Part shown: in pieces, positions 45,131-54,212 of the stretch
Position numbering within the stretch: the stretch's first letter is position 1
Layout of the letters: each line of letters opens with the position of its first letter
Source of the DNA: Candidatus Zixiibacteriota bacterium
GTDB taxonomy: Bacteria > Zixibacteria > MSB-5A5 > DSPP01
Length of the DNA: 64,000 nucleotides
Reading direction: 5' to 3'
Assembly (NCBI GenBank): GCA_022614805.1
Contig: JAKEHY010000008.1
Coordinates: 9,040 to 73,039 of the forward strand
Notes under the pieces: generated by a model
Seen by the model: the letters and a program-made list of their open reading frames with translations, nothing else
What the model was told of the DNA's origin: nothing
Database searches by the model: none
Translations under genes and position numbers: made by a program

Positions 45131-48100
45131 ATGAAACAGGTGTGGCTTTGGCTCACCGTGGGGTTTGTTTTTTTTTCCGTTGGGGGGGGATTCGCAGAGG
45201 AAAGCTTTTTGCCGCAGGATTTGGCGGCATTGCCATCCGGAGTCATAAAATACGACTCGTACGACCCGGATAGCACCCCATTTGGGAGGTCTATTAAGAA
45301 TTTTAGCAACTATTGGGTGGGGGTGAAATTTGTTCTCCCTTCCGATGAATGTATTTGCTTCGGTTTCACCCTTACTCATTTAGCCTTTAAAATCGATAAT
45401 TCCTCCTTAAATACGGACGATACCGCTTATTTCTATGTCGTCAGACACGATGCCAATTCAGGTTTGCCGGACTTTCAAAACGGAGTTTTGGAAAGTCTAA
45501 AGATAGTTGCCCCCTTGGACCGGCTCCAGGGAGTTCCCTTAATTTCCGAGCATAGCTTCGGAAATGAACCTTTCTGGATTGTCTTGGGGCCGGTACCCGG
45601 AGGACCCGATAACGAGCAGCGGGGTGAGGGTTGGTGGGCTTTTACCGACACGACTCCTAACGAGAATAGCTTCTATTCATCCAATAGATTAATTTGGACC
45701 CAAGATTTTATGACCAATCCGGGAAATTTTGTCATCCGTGCTCACGGAAATTTTAGCGCGACTCCGCAGGTTGTCGTCAACGAGGTGATGTTCAACGCCG
45801 ACCCATCTTCTGCCGATCCTGCGCGTGACCACGAATGGGTGGAGCTTTATAATCCCGCGGAAATACAAACATTGGCAGACTGGTCTATAATAGATGGCTA
45901 TCGCAGTACTTCAGAGCGCGATTCTTTTAAACTACCATCGGTCGATATGCCCACCGGCAGTTATTTGGTCGTACATTTTGACACCAGCACCACCGGCACC
46001 GACCTTGACCTAACGGACGGTGTCGGCCATATTTACACGGGCACTACCCACGGAGTTTTTCACGACAGCAAAGATGCCTGTGCGCTTTTGCTGCCGGAGC
46101 TTGCCGGCAGTAGAACCTACCGCGACGTGGTTGGCTGGAATGTGGAAAATTTAAGATTAGGAGAGGAAGGCACAGCGGCCCTGACGCCTACCGAGCAACA
46201 CGCGCGCTTTTCAATTGAGCTAGATACGGTGAGGAGAGTAATGCCAGTGGGCACGGTGGGGCCTCTTTTTTCTTCCGGGATTGGTTTAAGCGTTGGGCGA
46301 AATGGTGCAGGAACGGATGATACGACAGGAACGACACAAGACATAGCTTTTGTGGGAGGAACAACGGCGGCTGGTCCAACGTTGGGACGGAGCAATGTTT
46401 TACCAATGATTGTTGACAATTCCAATGTCCAGACTCCTGCAGCTTCGAATGCTCTGTGGACACTTATGTTTTATATCGCGGCGGATAACGGCAGTGGCAT
46501 TTTCACTCAAAGCCGGTGGTGCTACGACCTTTTGAACCAAGTCGAAAGAGTACTCCCCGCCAGTCCGGAAAACATAAATGTGGTTGTACTGTTTGACTCT
46601 TGGGGTGTCTCTCCGCAGGTCGGTTCACCAGCGGGGCCAAGCGCAACCTATAGGGGGGTATTGCGGCGTGACCTATCTGACACGGTACGCAATCTGGGCT
46701 TTATTTCTTCAAGCTTTAACACCGGAGACCCGGATTCGCTGGCCGGTTTTATAACGTGGGCGAAAGGTTTGTTTCCCGCCAGCAACTATGCCTTAGTGCT
46801 TAAAGGAGACGGTGCTGGTTGGCAGGGTTTATGCGGCGATGCCAGCAGTATAGACCGAATAGAGATGGGCGAGTTGAAATCCGCGCTGGGAGCGGGTTTG
46901 GGAACAGACAGTTTGGGCCTTCTTATCTTTGATGCTCCTTTTATGAGCCAGTTGGAAGTGGCCACGCAGGTAAAGAATTTTGCCCACTTTATGGTGGCTT
47001 CTCCGGAAATGACCGGACCGGCCGATTTTGATTATGCCCATTTGGTGAGCAAGCTTAATAGCCAACCTTCAATATCCAGAACGGATTTGGCCGGTTTTGC
47101 CGTTGACAGCATTTTAGACAGACGGTTACGATTAGATCCTTTTTCAGTATGGACGGCTATTCGCCTGGACGGTTTGGGTCCCCTTTTGGCTTGGGTGGAT
47201 TCGCTGGCTCGCCATTCGGAAGCCGGTGTTAAGGACGCCTGTGGGTCCGATAATTTTTCCGATAATTATCAGCTGAGAATACGGAGTTTTTTACGGAGGA
47301 TTAGCACCGACCATTACGGCATACAAGCTCAAGGAATGGCCGACTTTGTAGATTTGAAGCGGCTGGCCCAATCTTTGAAAGAACTCATTCCCTCGACCTG
47401 CACTCAAGGCCAGCATAACAAAGGAGCTATTGAAGTAGAAAACCTCCTGATACCCGAAGGCCCCATAATCACGGCCCTTGGGGGGGGCGGAACGGAACTG
47501 GGGGGATACCACTACGGGGTGGGTCCCGCCGGAGGACTGTCAATTTATTTTCCTTCCGCGAGGCAAAGGGACATTCCCATTGCCCCCAAGGGTTTTAGAC
47601 TTCGACCCTACACATCCCGCAGCGACCATCCCTTTGACTCGGCGGGTTTGGAAACAGAGGGAGGTATTTCTCAAGGCCGCAGGATATACGCCGCGGATTT
47701 AACTGCTTGCTATCCGCACGCAGGCGACACCTGCTCAACGAGCGATTCCAGCGACGCACGAAATCATCCCTTTCAACCGGTTGCCGACTTTGATTTTGTT
47801 CGGGACTATCATTGGGACGAGTTTTTAATTCGTTATTACAAACCTGTGGCGGATGCAGGCCCTGGGATTCCGATAGACAGACAACTAAATGAAGTGTTTT
47901 CTCTGGATGCCTCTGGAACATCCGACCCTGACGATAGCCTCTCAACTCTTTCTTATTATTGGGATCTTTTCGCCGCCGATGATCCTTCTACCTCATGTTC
48001 GGATTATCGGCTTGATGACCTTGACAAAGACTGCGTTAACAACGGCAACGATGATGCTGATTCAAATAGCCAAATAATTTCTCTTAAATACACGACCAGC

Positions 48101-49087
48101 GGAACACACTGGGTTTGGCTCCATGTATGGGACCCGACGGATAATAACTTGGACGATTCTCGCCGCCGGTTCCAAACTTCGAAAGACAGCGTAGAAATTC
48201 AAATTCAGTTCAGAGGGATACACCTCGTTTATGAAGACGCCGTAGTAAGACCTGTTTATACAGGTTCATTTCCTGATGTTCCGTCGACTAGGCAGCTTAA
48301 CGCCACCAGTACCTCCACGAGAAACGGTTTACCCGAGGATACATTTATTGTTTATGTTCCCTCCGCCACCACGGGCGAACCCCATGTTATCTGGGCCACA
48401 GGAAGCGCTTCTCCCCCGCTTTTTCCCTCTGCCTGCCAAAAGGCTATTAACAAATCCTTGGCGCACGAAGGAATGGGCTTTTTAATATTTGGGCCTGGGG
48501 TGGCAGGTGACCCGGAAGCTAAGCGGTATTTCGACTCGCTCGGATTTGCAATCGATCCAACACCTACTCCATCGGCAAACTTTATTGTACCGGACTCCAC
48601 TTATCCCCAGCATTTTCTTTTCGAACTTGATTCGCTTCACCTTTCTCCTCCGGGGGTGCAACTTGGCTTAGATGCAGCAAGTTTGGATTCTTGTGTTTTT
48701 CCCATCTTGAAAACAGATGCCGGCAAAATAGTAGCAGCCGCAAAAGTTACAGACAGCGGTAAACATGCGGTTGTCTACTTCGCCTTCGATCTGGGCCAGT
48801 TAGGGAACTCTTCCGATAGAATCGCTCTTTTGGCCAAGGCCTTGGGTTGGCTGGCTTCACCCGTTCCGCCTCAAAATGTGCCGGTTTGCTGCGTGAAGGG
48901 AGATGTAAATCAGGATGGTACTCTAAGCGCTGCTGATGTGATAAAATTAGTTAATTGTAGTTTCTCACAAACCGAAAGTTGCCTCCTTTGTGCCGCCGAT
49001 GTGAATTGTTCTGGCGATTTGTCGGGAGGTGATATTGTGATTTTGCTTCAAATGGCATTCAATAATGCCAACGACGAATGTCCGTAG
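45131..49087 (+). CDS. giant secreted protein: lamin-tail, clostripain-like (inactive), PKD and dockerin domains
   Basis: The 1318-residue product has a signal peptide (LWLTVGFVFFSVGGGFA). Residues about 215-320 are a lamin-tail domain (VVNEVMFNADP, HEWVELYNPAE). From about 445 a clostripain-like (C11) domain starts WTLMFYIAADNGSG and includes NINVVVLFDSWG and DSLAGFITWAKGLFP. In active members the next blocks hold His (HGxGW) and Cys (DACLM); here they read KGDGAGW with Asp560 and FDAPFM with Pro603, so catalysis should be lost. A PKD-like domain follows near 900 (PVADAGPGIPIDRQLNEVFS), then an unassigned region, and a dockerin with GDVNQDGTLSAADVI and ADVNCSGDLSGGDIV ending NDECP. It was probably a surface binding or scaffold protein. 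Confidence 0.83.
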   Translation: MKQVWLWLTVGFVFFSVGGGFAEESFLPQDLAALPSGVIKYDSYDPDSTPFGRSIKNFSNYWVGVKFVLPSDECICFGFTLTHLAFKIDNSSLNTDDTAYFYVVRHDANSGLPDFQNGVLESLKIVAPLDRLQGVPLISEHSFGNEPFWIVLGPVPGGPDNEQRGEGWWAFTDTTPNENSFYSSNRLIWTQDFMTNPGNFVIRAHGNFSATPQVVVNEVMFNADPSSADPARDHEWVELYNPAEIQTLADWSIIDGYRSTSERDSFKLPSVDMPTGSYLVVHFDTSTTGTDLDLTDGVGHIYTGTTHGVFHDSKDACALLLPELAGSRTYRDVVGWNVENLRLGEEGTAALTPTEQHARFSIELDTVRRVMPVGTVGPLFSSGIGLSVGRNGAGTDDTTGTTQDIAFVGGTTAAGPTLGRSNVLPMIVDNSNVQTPAASNALWTLMFYIAADNGSGIFTQSRWCYDLLNQVERVLPASPENINVVVLFDSWGVSPQVGSPAGPSATYRGVLRRDLSDTVRNLGFISSSFNTGDPDSLAGFITWAKGLFPASNYALVLKGDGAGWQGLCGDASSIDRIEMGELKSALGAGLGTDSLGLLIFDAPFMSQLEVATQVKNFAHFMVASPEMTGPADFDYAHLVSKLNSQPSISRTDLAGFAVDSILDRRLRLDPFSVWTAIRLDGLGPLLAWVDSLARHSEAGVKDACGSDNFSDNYQLRIRSFLRRISTDHYGIQAQGMADFVDLKRLAQSLKELIPSTCTQGQHNKGAIEVENLLIPEGPIITALGGGGTELGGYHYGVGPAGGLSIYFPSARQRDIPIAPKGFRLRPYTSRSDHPFDSAGLETEGGISQGRRIYAADLTACYPHAGDTCSTSDSSDARNHPFQPVADFDFVRDYHWDEFLIRYYKPVADAGPGIPIDRQLNEVFSLDASGTSDPDDSLSTLSYYWDLFAADDPSTSCSDYRLDDLDKDCVNNGNDDADSNSQIISLKYTTSGTHWVWLHVWDPTDNNLDDSRRRFQTSKDSVEIQIQFRGIHLVYEDAVVRPVYTGSFPDVPSTRQLNATSTSTRNGLPEDTFIVYVPSATTGEPHVIWATGSASPPLFPSACQKAINKSLAHEGMGFLIFGPGVAGDPEAKRYFDSLGFAIDPTPTPSANFIVPDSTYPQHFLFELDSLHLSPPGVQLGLDAASLDSCVFPILKTDAGKIVAAAKVTDSGKHAVVYFAFDLGQLGNSSDRIALLAKALGWLASPVPPQNVPVCCVKGDVNQDGTLSAADVIKLVNCSFSQTESCLLCAADVNCSGDLSGGDIVILLQMAFNNANDECP

Positions 49088-49324
49088 CCGTAAGTGGCTC
49101 GGATGTCTTGGGTTAGGGGACAGGAGTATAGGGTCGAGTAAGAGGCTAAAAAAAGACGATGGCTAAGTTAATTTGGTTGGTGTAGAGCTAAAAAGCTCTT
49201 CCGAAAGGCCGATAGATAGAAGGGGGGCTTTTGGAGTGTGTGGGGGGATTGGGTCATGGGTTTTGGAGCGAAACTGGGTTGGGGGCAGGGGGATAGCCTC
49301 AGGCTTGGGAGGGCAAAAAAACCC

Positions 49325-49354
49325 TTGACAAAATGGCATTTGGATGCGTATTTA
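49325..49354 (+). promoter_or_regulatory. possible promoter of the cohesin-like/T9SS gene
   Basis: TTGACA (49325-49330), in the context CCCTTGACA also seen at 45012, and TATTTA (49349-49354) are 18 bases apart. Transcription from here would give a leader of about 180 bases carrying the hairpin at 49367-49399. Confidence 0.4.
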
Positions 49355-49366
49355 TGGATGTAGAAA

Positions 49367-49399
49367 CGGAGTTCCCCACACTGAGCCGAAGGAACACCG
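49367..49399. repeat. REP-like hairpin in the leader of the cohesin-like gene
   Basis: CGGAGTTCC (49367-49375) and GGAACACCG (49391-49399) are inverted repeats with one mismatch, enclosing CACACTGAGCCGAA. The CTGAGCCGAAGG core is related in style to the CTTCGGC-CTCAGG motif in the yggS repeat. Confidence 0.45.
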
Positions 49400-49537
49400 A
49401 CTACCAACTGGTGGTATGATGGGATGGGGGTGGAAAAAAGTTGTTAGGAACGCCCGGACCAACCTTTTGCGAAAAAGGGGATGGGTCAAAAAAGTTAGGT
49501 TTGTAAAAATGTTAACCCAAACGATGGGAGGTTTATA

Positions 49538-50413
49538 ATGAAGCGCACACTGACGCTTGCCGTCTTAGTGGCCTTCTTAGTGCCGGCTTTTGTATTTGCG
49601 GCCATGGCTCCCGGTTCAAGACCCGACCCAGGAAACCCGGATAAGGTTTACTTTGGTGAACCCAGTTTTCCGGCCGATAATAAGGTCGTGGTGGCCATCA
49701 ACGTAAAGAACGACGAGCCGGTAACGGCCCTCGATATCCCCTTGAAGTACGGGAATCCCGACGAAGGCGTCATTCTGGAGAAAGTGGACTTTGAATTCCC
49801 GGATAACCGGGTAGGCAATTTCCAGTTCAAATTCTCCAAAATAAACGATAAGGCCAAAACGGTCTTGATCGGTCTGGTCTCCTCCGCTATGAGTTTGGAG
49901 GAAGATATGCAGCCCGGCTCCGGCCCGGTTGCTTACCTCCATTTCACGGTTACGGATGACCGGATGACCGAATTTACGCTGGATCTCGACAATTCCAAGG
50001 CCCCCTCACACACCCTGACGCTTATTGAGAACCGGGTGGTTGGGGAGAATGGCCGGGATGTTATCGACTTCAAGCCGGGCTTTACCCCGACACCTATAAA
50101 GCTGGATAGGGCGGGGAGTGGAGCAACCCTGCCGAAGGAATATTCCTTGCGGGGTAACTACCCGAATCCATTCAATGCCAAAACCGTCATCTCCTTCGCT
50201 CTGCCGAAGGAATCCAGAGTCTCCTTGGATATCTACAATATCCTCGGTCAGAAAGTGAAGACTTTGGTGAATGGAATGATGCCGGCCGGGTATCAGAAAA
50301 TAGAATGGGACGGCACGGACCACAACGGTCTGGGGGTTTCTTCCGGCGTTTATCTCTATAAGCTGAAAGCCGACGAATTCTCGCGGGTCAATCGAATGAC
50401 CCTCTTGAAGTAG
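49538..50413 (+). CDS. cohesin-like domain protein with T9SS C-terminal sorting domain
   Basis: The 291-residue protein starts with a signal peptide (LTLAVLVAFLVPAFVFA). Residues 35-185 form one beta-sandwich with the run of cohesin-type motifs: VVVAINVKNDEPVTALDIPL, GVILEKVDFE, TVLIGLVSSAM and GPVAYLHFTVTDD. Residues 200-291 are a textbook T9SS type A tail: YSLRGNYPNPFNAKTVISFA, VSLDIYNILGQKVKTLV and SSGVYLYKLKADEF to the end MTLLK. It is therefore likely to be exported across the outer membrane and fixed at the surface. Cohesins bind dockerins, and six dockerin-ended proteins are encoded nearby, so it may be their anchor; that link is inference. A strong terminator follows. Confidence 0.85.
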   Translation: MKRTLTLAVLVAFLVPAFVFAAMAPGSRPDPGNPDKVYFGEPSFPADNKVVVAINVKNDEPVTALDIPLKYGNPDEGVILEKVDFEFPDNRVGNFQFKFSKINDKAKTVLIGLVSSAMSLEEDMQPGSGPVAYLHFTVTDDRMTEFTLDLDNSKAPSHTLTLIENRVVGENGRDVIDFKPGFTPTPIKLDRAGSGATLPKEYSLRGNYPNPFNAKTVISFALPKESRVSLDIYNILGQKVKTLVNGMMPAGYQKIEWDGTDHNGLGVSSGVYLYKLKADEFSRVNRMTLLK

Positions 50414-50430
50414 CCGGTCCGGCTTTAGAA

Positions 50431-50457
50431 AAAGCCCCGCGCAAGCGGGGCTTTTTT
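50431..50457 (+). terminator. Rho-independent terminator after the cohesin-like gene
   Basis: AAAGCCCCGC (50431-50440) pairs with GCGGGGCTTT (50445-50454) around a GCAA tetraloop, and the T run extends to 50457. Confidence 0.93.
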
Positions 50458-50534
50458 ATTACCCGGCTTCCCCCCAATGCTTGGGCCGACCTTGGGAGTT
50501 TGACTTTTTCTGTCGATTTCGGGAATTTGGGTGT

Positions 50535-50969
50535 ATGAAGGAAATCGTCAAATATTCCGGCTGTTTTGTCTGCGGGGATAAAAACCCAATCGGGCTGGCT
50601 GTACGGTTTTACGAAAAGGACGGCGGCGCAGCGGCGGAATTTGTTCCAAAGGAAATGGTAGAAGGCTACAAGGGTCTGCTACACGGCGGTATTCTGGCTT
50701 CCCTTCTCGATGAGGTTATGATAAAAGCGGTACTGGTCAAAAACGTCTATTGCGTCACCGCGGAGCTTTTGGTCCGCTACAAAAAGCCGGTAAAAATTTC
50801 GGAGCCGCTTTCCCTCTTCGGCTGCGTTGAAGTGGAAAACGGCCGGATTTACACCACCAAAGGGTGGGTCAAAAACCAAAAGGGGGAGAAGGTGGCCGAA
50901 GGGAAAGGAAAGTACCTCATCCCAAAATCACAAGAAGTGGAAAAGCTCAAAGAGAGCTTGGAGGTCTGA
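50535..50969 (+). CDS. PaaI-type hotdog-fold thioesterase
   Basis: The ATG at 50535 gives a 144-residue protein; an in-frame ATG at 50481 adds a leader overlapping untranslated sequence and is rejected. It has the YSGCFVCGDKNPIGLAVRFY start and the hotdog helix KGLLHGGILASLLDEVM, where the HGG is the acyl-CoA thioesterase signature. VTAELLVRYKKPV is the long central strand. Members hydrolyse acyl-CoAs or act on acyl-ACP, and the substrate is not determinable. CFVCGxxNPxGL is a feature of the FcoT/YbgC-like subgroup that often carries this short Cys-containing start. Confidence 0.82.
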   Translation: MKEIVKYSGCFVCGDKNPIGLAVRFYEKDGGAAAEFVPKEMVEGYKGLLHGGILASLLDEVMIKAVLVKNVYCVTAELLVRYKKPVKISEPLSLFGCVEVENGRIYTTKGWVKNQKGEKVAEGKGKYLIPKSQEVEKLKESLEV

Positions 50970-51165
50970 TATCCCCCTCCACGAGAGAGGATCGTTTTCT
51001 TCCGGAGTGAATTCTCCTGCCTAATCTATAATTCATGCTGTATCAGAACCTGTTGGCTGTTTCATGGCATAGCAAAACGCTTCGCCAACCCCTTGTCATA
51101 CAGGCGGTTGCTTTTTGTTCTTTCGGGCAGGGGTGGAGGCATAACGCTTGCTTGAATGAATCGAA

Positions 51166-51696
51166 GTGAAATTATATTTTTATGGAACCAGCCGGCGGGA
51201 AAACCGGGAGGAAACCGGCTCGGGGGTAATCTCCTTTGCCGTTCCGGACATCGGTTTTGTTTTTCGTTCGGCACACAGAGGGACCTCCTCGGAATGCGAG
51301 TATCAGGCCCTTTTATCCCTCTGTTTGTTTGTAGAGGCCAACGCCGGGGTGTTCAAGGGGCAAAATTTGGAGTTTCTCGGGGATTCCGCTACGGTGGTCT
51401 ATCAGGTCGGCCGGACGGCCGTTTCAACCCATCTTTCCGGCCGGGCCCTCCGGGGCCTTTCGACCGATGGCGGCGTTCCATCCCGGCCGGCCGGCGTTCT
51501 GGAAAGAATTCGGGCTTTCAAAAAAAAACTCGGTTTTTCCGTCCACTGGGTGCCGGTTTTGGAAAACCGCGCCGCCGAACAGGCGGCGTTGCATCCCACC
51601 GTCAAGAACTTCCCCCTGTCGGAAAAGCTCGACACCTCCTTTCTGGAAGCGTTTAAGCTGAAAAAAAGCTCCGATTCCGGTCTCTCCTCTTTTTAG
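51166..51696 (+). CDS. RNase H-like fold protein, possibly inactive
   Basis: The 176-residue protein starts at a GTG, since no in-frame ATG fits. The order of motifs is that of RNase HI-like/reverse-transcriptase RNase H proteins: strand 1 LYFYGTSR, the helix with SECEYQALLSLCLF, strand 4 LEFLGDSATVVYQV, and WVPVLENRAAEQAAL near the end. The first catalytic Asp (TDGAS in active enzymes) is Tyr here, while the Glu and second Asp remain. Activity on RNA-DNA hybrids is therefore doubtful. It stands between the thioesterase and the subtilase genes with no clear operon partner. Confidence 0.62.
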   Translation: MKLYFYGTSRRENREETGSGVISFAVPDIGFVFRSAHRGTSSECEYQALLSLCLFVEANAGVFKGQNLEFLGDSATVVYQVGRTAVSTHLSGRALRGLSTDGGVPSRPAGVLERIRAFKKKLGFSVHWVPVLENRAAEQAALHPTVKNFPLSEKLDTSFLEAFKLKKSSDSGLSSF

Positions 51697-51734
51697 TTGC
51701 CTTTTCTTCTTTATGGTCGTATAATTTAGCGGTT

Positions 51735-54131
51735 ATGCGGGGTTTAATTGGACTCCTTCTTTTTTCTCTTGCCACCTCGACTACCTTTGCCGTTCCCCGT
51801 CCCAAGCTGTTCGGAGCCGGTCAGCTCTCCCAATCCAGCAGGGACAGCATAAAAGTCTGGATTTTCTTTCGGGATAAAGGAACCCCCCGCACTTTTCAGG
51901 CGATTTCTCAAAAAGCGACTGCGCGGACGGCCCGGAAGGGGAATGTTTCCGTCTCGACCGAAGCTGAAAGGCCCGTTTCTTCAGCTTACTTGCGGGCCGT
52001 TGAACGTTTAGGCGGCCGGGTCTGGCACACCAGCCGCTGGCTGAATGCCGCTTCGGTCTGGATTACGCCCCAAATGCTCTCGGCCATTGAGCAGCTGCCT
52101 TTTGTAGCCGGCTTTAGGCCGGTGGCAAGATATATTCGCCGGCCCGACCCGGAACCGTCCGAGCCAGCCGGATTGGTCCTACAGAAACCGCTGGAGGCGA
52201 CTTATGCCGATTCGTATGGTCCAACCATCACACAACTCGATTCCCTTAACATTCCCATCGTGCACACCCTCGGGTACCGCGGGGACAGCGTTTTGGTGGC
52301 GATGCTGGACGATGGGTACCGAAAGAACCATACAGTGTTCAGCGCTCTATACGCTAACAATCAGGTGTTGGCGGAATATGATTTCATTCAGAAGGATTCT
52401 GATACGGCCCCGGGAGCGGGCGATTCTCCCACCCAGGGAAATCACGGCACCTCGACCTGGTCGGTGGTGGGCGGCACGGTACCGGGAAGTTTTCTGGGGG
52501 GCGCTTATAAAGCCAACTTTATTCTGGCCAAAACCGAGTACATCCCCGCCGAGAATCGGGTGGAGGAAGACAACTGGGTAGCGGCTCTGGAATGGGCCGA
52601 CAGCATCGGCGCCGATGTGGTATCCAGTTCCTTGGCCTATCTCGACTTTGACGACACGTGCGGTTGCGATTACTCTTTTGCCGATTTGGACGGAATGACA
52701 ACCATCGTTTCTTCCGCCGCTTCCACGGCCGCTGATTTAGGGATACTGGTCTGCAACGCCGCTGGCAACAATGGCCCTCCCGACAGCTCAATATGGGCCC
52801 CGGCGGATGCGTTCGACGTACTGGCCTGTGGAGCAATCGATAGCAATGGCAATCTGGCTTCCTTTTCCTCCACAGGGCCGATAGCGGACGAGCGGATCAA
52901 GCCAGAGGTGGTGGCGCAGGGTGTCAGAACGTATTTAGCCAACCCACTTAATTTATCGGGTTACGCACGCGGCGACGGCACCTCATTTTCCACCCCTTTA
53001 ATCGCTTCCGCTTCCGCCGTATTGATGTCCGTCCATCCGGACTGGCCCCCCCGGCAAATCCGCGAGGCGTTAATGCTGACCGCCAGCAACGTAGGTTCGC
53101 CAAACATACAGAGGGGCTGGGGTGTTCCCGATGTGTATAAAGCGGCCGTTTTCCGGCCCGACAGTACCATCACTTTGGAAGTTGTCAGAGAAGGTCCGGT
53201 AGTCAACGTACCGCCCGGAACTTCCTCTTATCCGGTAAAGGTTGTGGTGCATAATCCGCGGGCTTTTCCGGTTACCTCGCCCCAGCTATTTTTTAAGGAA
53301 ATTTCCGGTTCCGGCTTCTCTTCCGTGCCTTTGACCCCGGCGACCGGCGACACCTTTACCGCCAGCCTTACCATCGGTTCGGGAGACCGGGAAATTGTTT
53401 TTTACGCCTCGGCCAACGGCGGGGTGGTTAAAGACCCTGTTTTTGCTCCCGCCTGGCTGTATCGCCTTCCCGCCCGCCCCTGGTTCAAGAGCGAGGCCGA
53501 TTTGGGACCTTTCGATTGGAATACTTCCGGCACCAGTTTAACCTGGGGGCCTTCGGGGCGGCAGTCCTATTCCGGCTATTTATCCTTCGGAGATTCCCCC
53601 CGCGGGAGCTACCGCAACAACGCGGATGAGCGCTGGGAGATGCGAAGCGGGGTGAACTTCAACCCCGCCACCAACTACTTTCTGCGATATTTCGAGCGCC
53701 ATGCGCTCGCCACAGCGGGAGATTCGGTTTGGGTAGAGGCCTCCACCGATGGCGGTTTGAACTGGACCCCCCTGCCGGGAACGAGGAGAACGGGCAACCT
53801 TTCCACCTGGACGGAGAGAATCGTGTCTTTGGGCACGTATGTCCAGTCCCCCGATTTTAGAATCCGCTTTCGCCTGAAAAGCGACGCCTCCGGCGTGGCG
53901 GATGGGTGGTTTGTGGACGACATCTCCATTTTGCCTCGCGGCGACCTGAACGGAGACGGTCTTTTTTCGGCTGCCGATGTGGTTGCCCTGGTCAACTTTA
54001 TTTTCAACGACGTAGCTCCTCCCGTGCCCTTGGCCGCCGCCGACGTGAACGGAAACTTGGCCTACTCTGGGGCGGATATCGTTTGCTTGGTGCAGTCTGT
54101 TTTTAACGCCGTTCCCTGTCCGGCTCCGTAA
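51735..54131 (+). CDS. secreted subtilisin-like (S8) peptidase with dockerin tag
   Basis: The 798-residue protein has a signal peptide (LIGLLLFSLATSTTFA) and a prodomain up to about residue 130. The catalytic triad reads Asp192 or Asp193 in VAMLDDGYR, His237 in GNHGTSTWSVVGG, and Ser417 in GDGTSFSTPLIASAS, with the oxyanion Asn in CNAAGNNG. After the peptidase come an Ig-like domain and a MAM/jellyroll-like domain (YLSFGDSPRG to WFVDDISI). The end is a dockerin: GDLNGDGLFSAADVV and ADVNGNLAYSGADIV, closing AVPCPAP. This is the only dockerin gene in the window with a complete hydrolase active site. Confidence 0.92.
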   Translation: MRGLIGLLLFSLATSTTFAVPRPKLFGAGQLSQSSRDSIKVWIFFRDKGTPRTFQAISQKATARTARKGNVSVSTEAERPVSSAYLRAVERLGGRVWHTSRWLNAASVWITPQMLSAIEQLPFVAGFRPVARYIRRPDPEPSEPAGLVLQKPLEATYADSYGPTITQLDSLNIPIVHTLGYRGDSVLVAMLDDGYRKNHTVFSALYANNQVLAEYDFIQKDSDTAPGAGDSPTQGNHGTSTWSVVGGTVPGSFLGGAYKANFILAKTEYIPAENRVEEDNWVAALEWADSIGADVVSSSLAYLDFDDTCGCDYSFADLDGMTTIVSSAASTAADLGILVCNAAGNNGPPDSSIWAPADAFDVLACGAIDSNGNLASFSSTGPIADERIKPEVVAQGVRTYLANPLNLSGYARGDGTSFSTPLIASASAVLMSVHPDWPPRQIREALMLTASNVGSPNIQRGWGVPDVYKAAVFRPDSTITLEVVREGPVVNVPPGTSSYPVKVVVHNPRAFPVTSPQLFFKEISGSGFSSVPLTPATGDTFTASLTIGSGDREIVFYASANGGVVKDPVFAPAWLYRLPARPWFKSEADLGPFDWNTSGTSLTWGPSGRQSYSGYLSFGDSPRGSYRNNADERWEMRSGVNFNPATNYFLRYFERHALATAGDSVWVEASTDGGLNWTPLPGTRRTGNLSTWTERIVSLGTYVQSPDFRIRFRLKSDASGVADGWFVDDISILPRGDLNGDGLFSAADVVALVNFIFNDVAPPVPLAAADVNGNLAYSGADIVCLVQSVFNAVPCPAP

Positions 54132-54212
54132 CCCCCGTTTTCTTTGAACGAAAAGACCGCCTTCTTATTATGGCTTGACATTTATCGGCTTCGAGAATAG
54201 CTTACCCTTCCT

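Larger units (their letters stand above)
49088..49537 (+). other. 450-base intergenic region upstream of the cohesin-like gene
   Basis: No convincing gene lies here. It contains a possible promoter (49325-49354) and a REP-like hairpin (49367-49399). TACCA (49402-49406) and TGGTA (49412-49416) form a smaller stem further on. A G-rich, pyrimidine-poor stretch fills 49150-49300. The ribosome site GGGAGG precedes the ATG at 49538. Confidence 0.5.
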
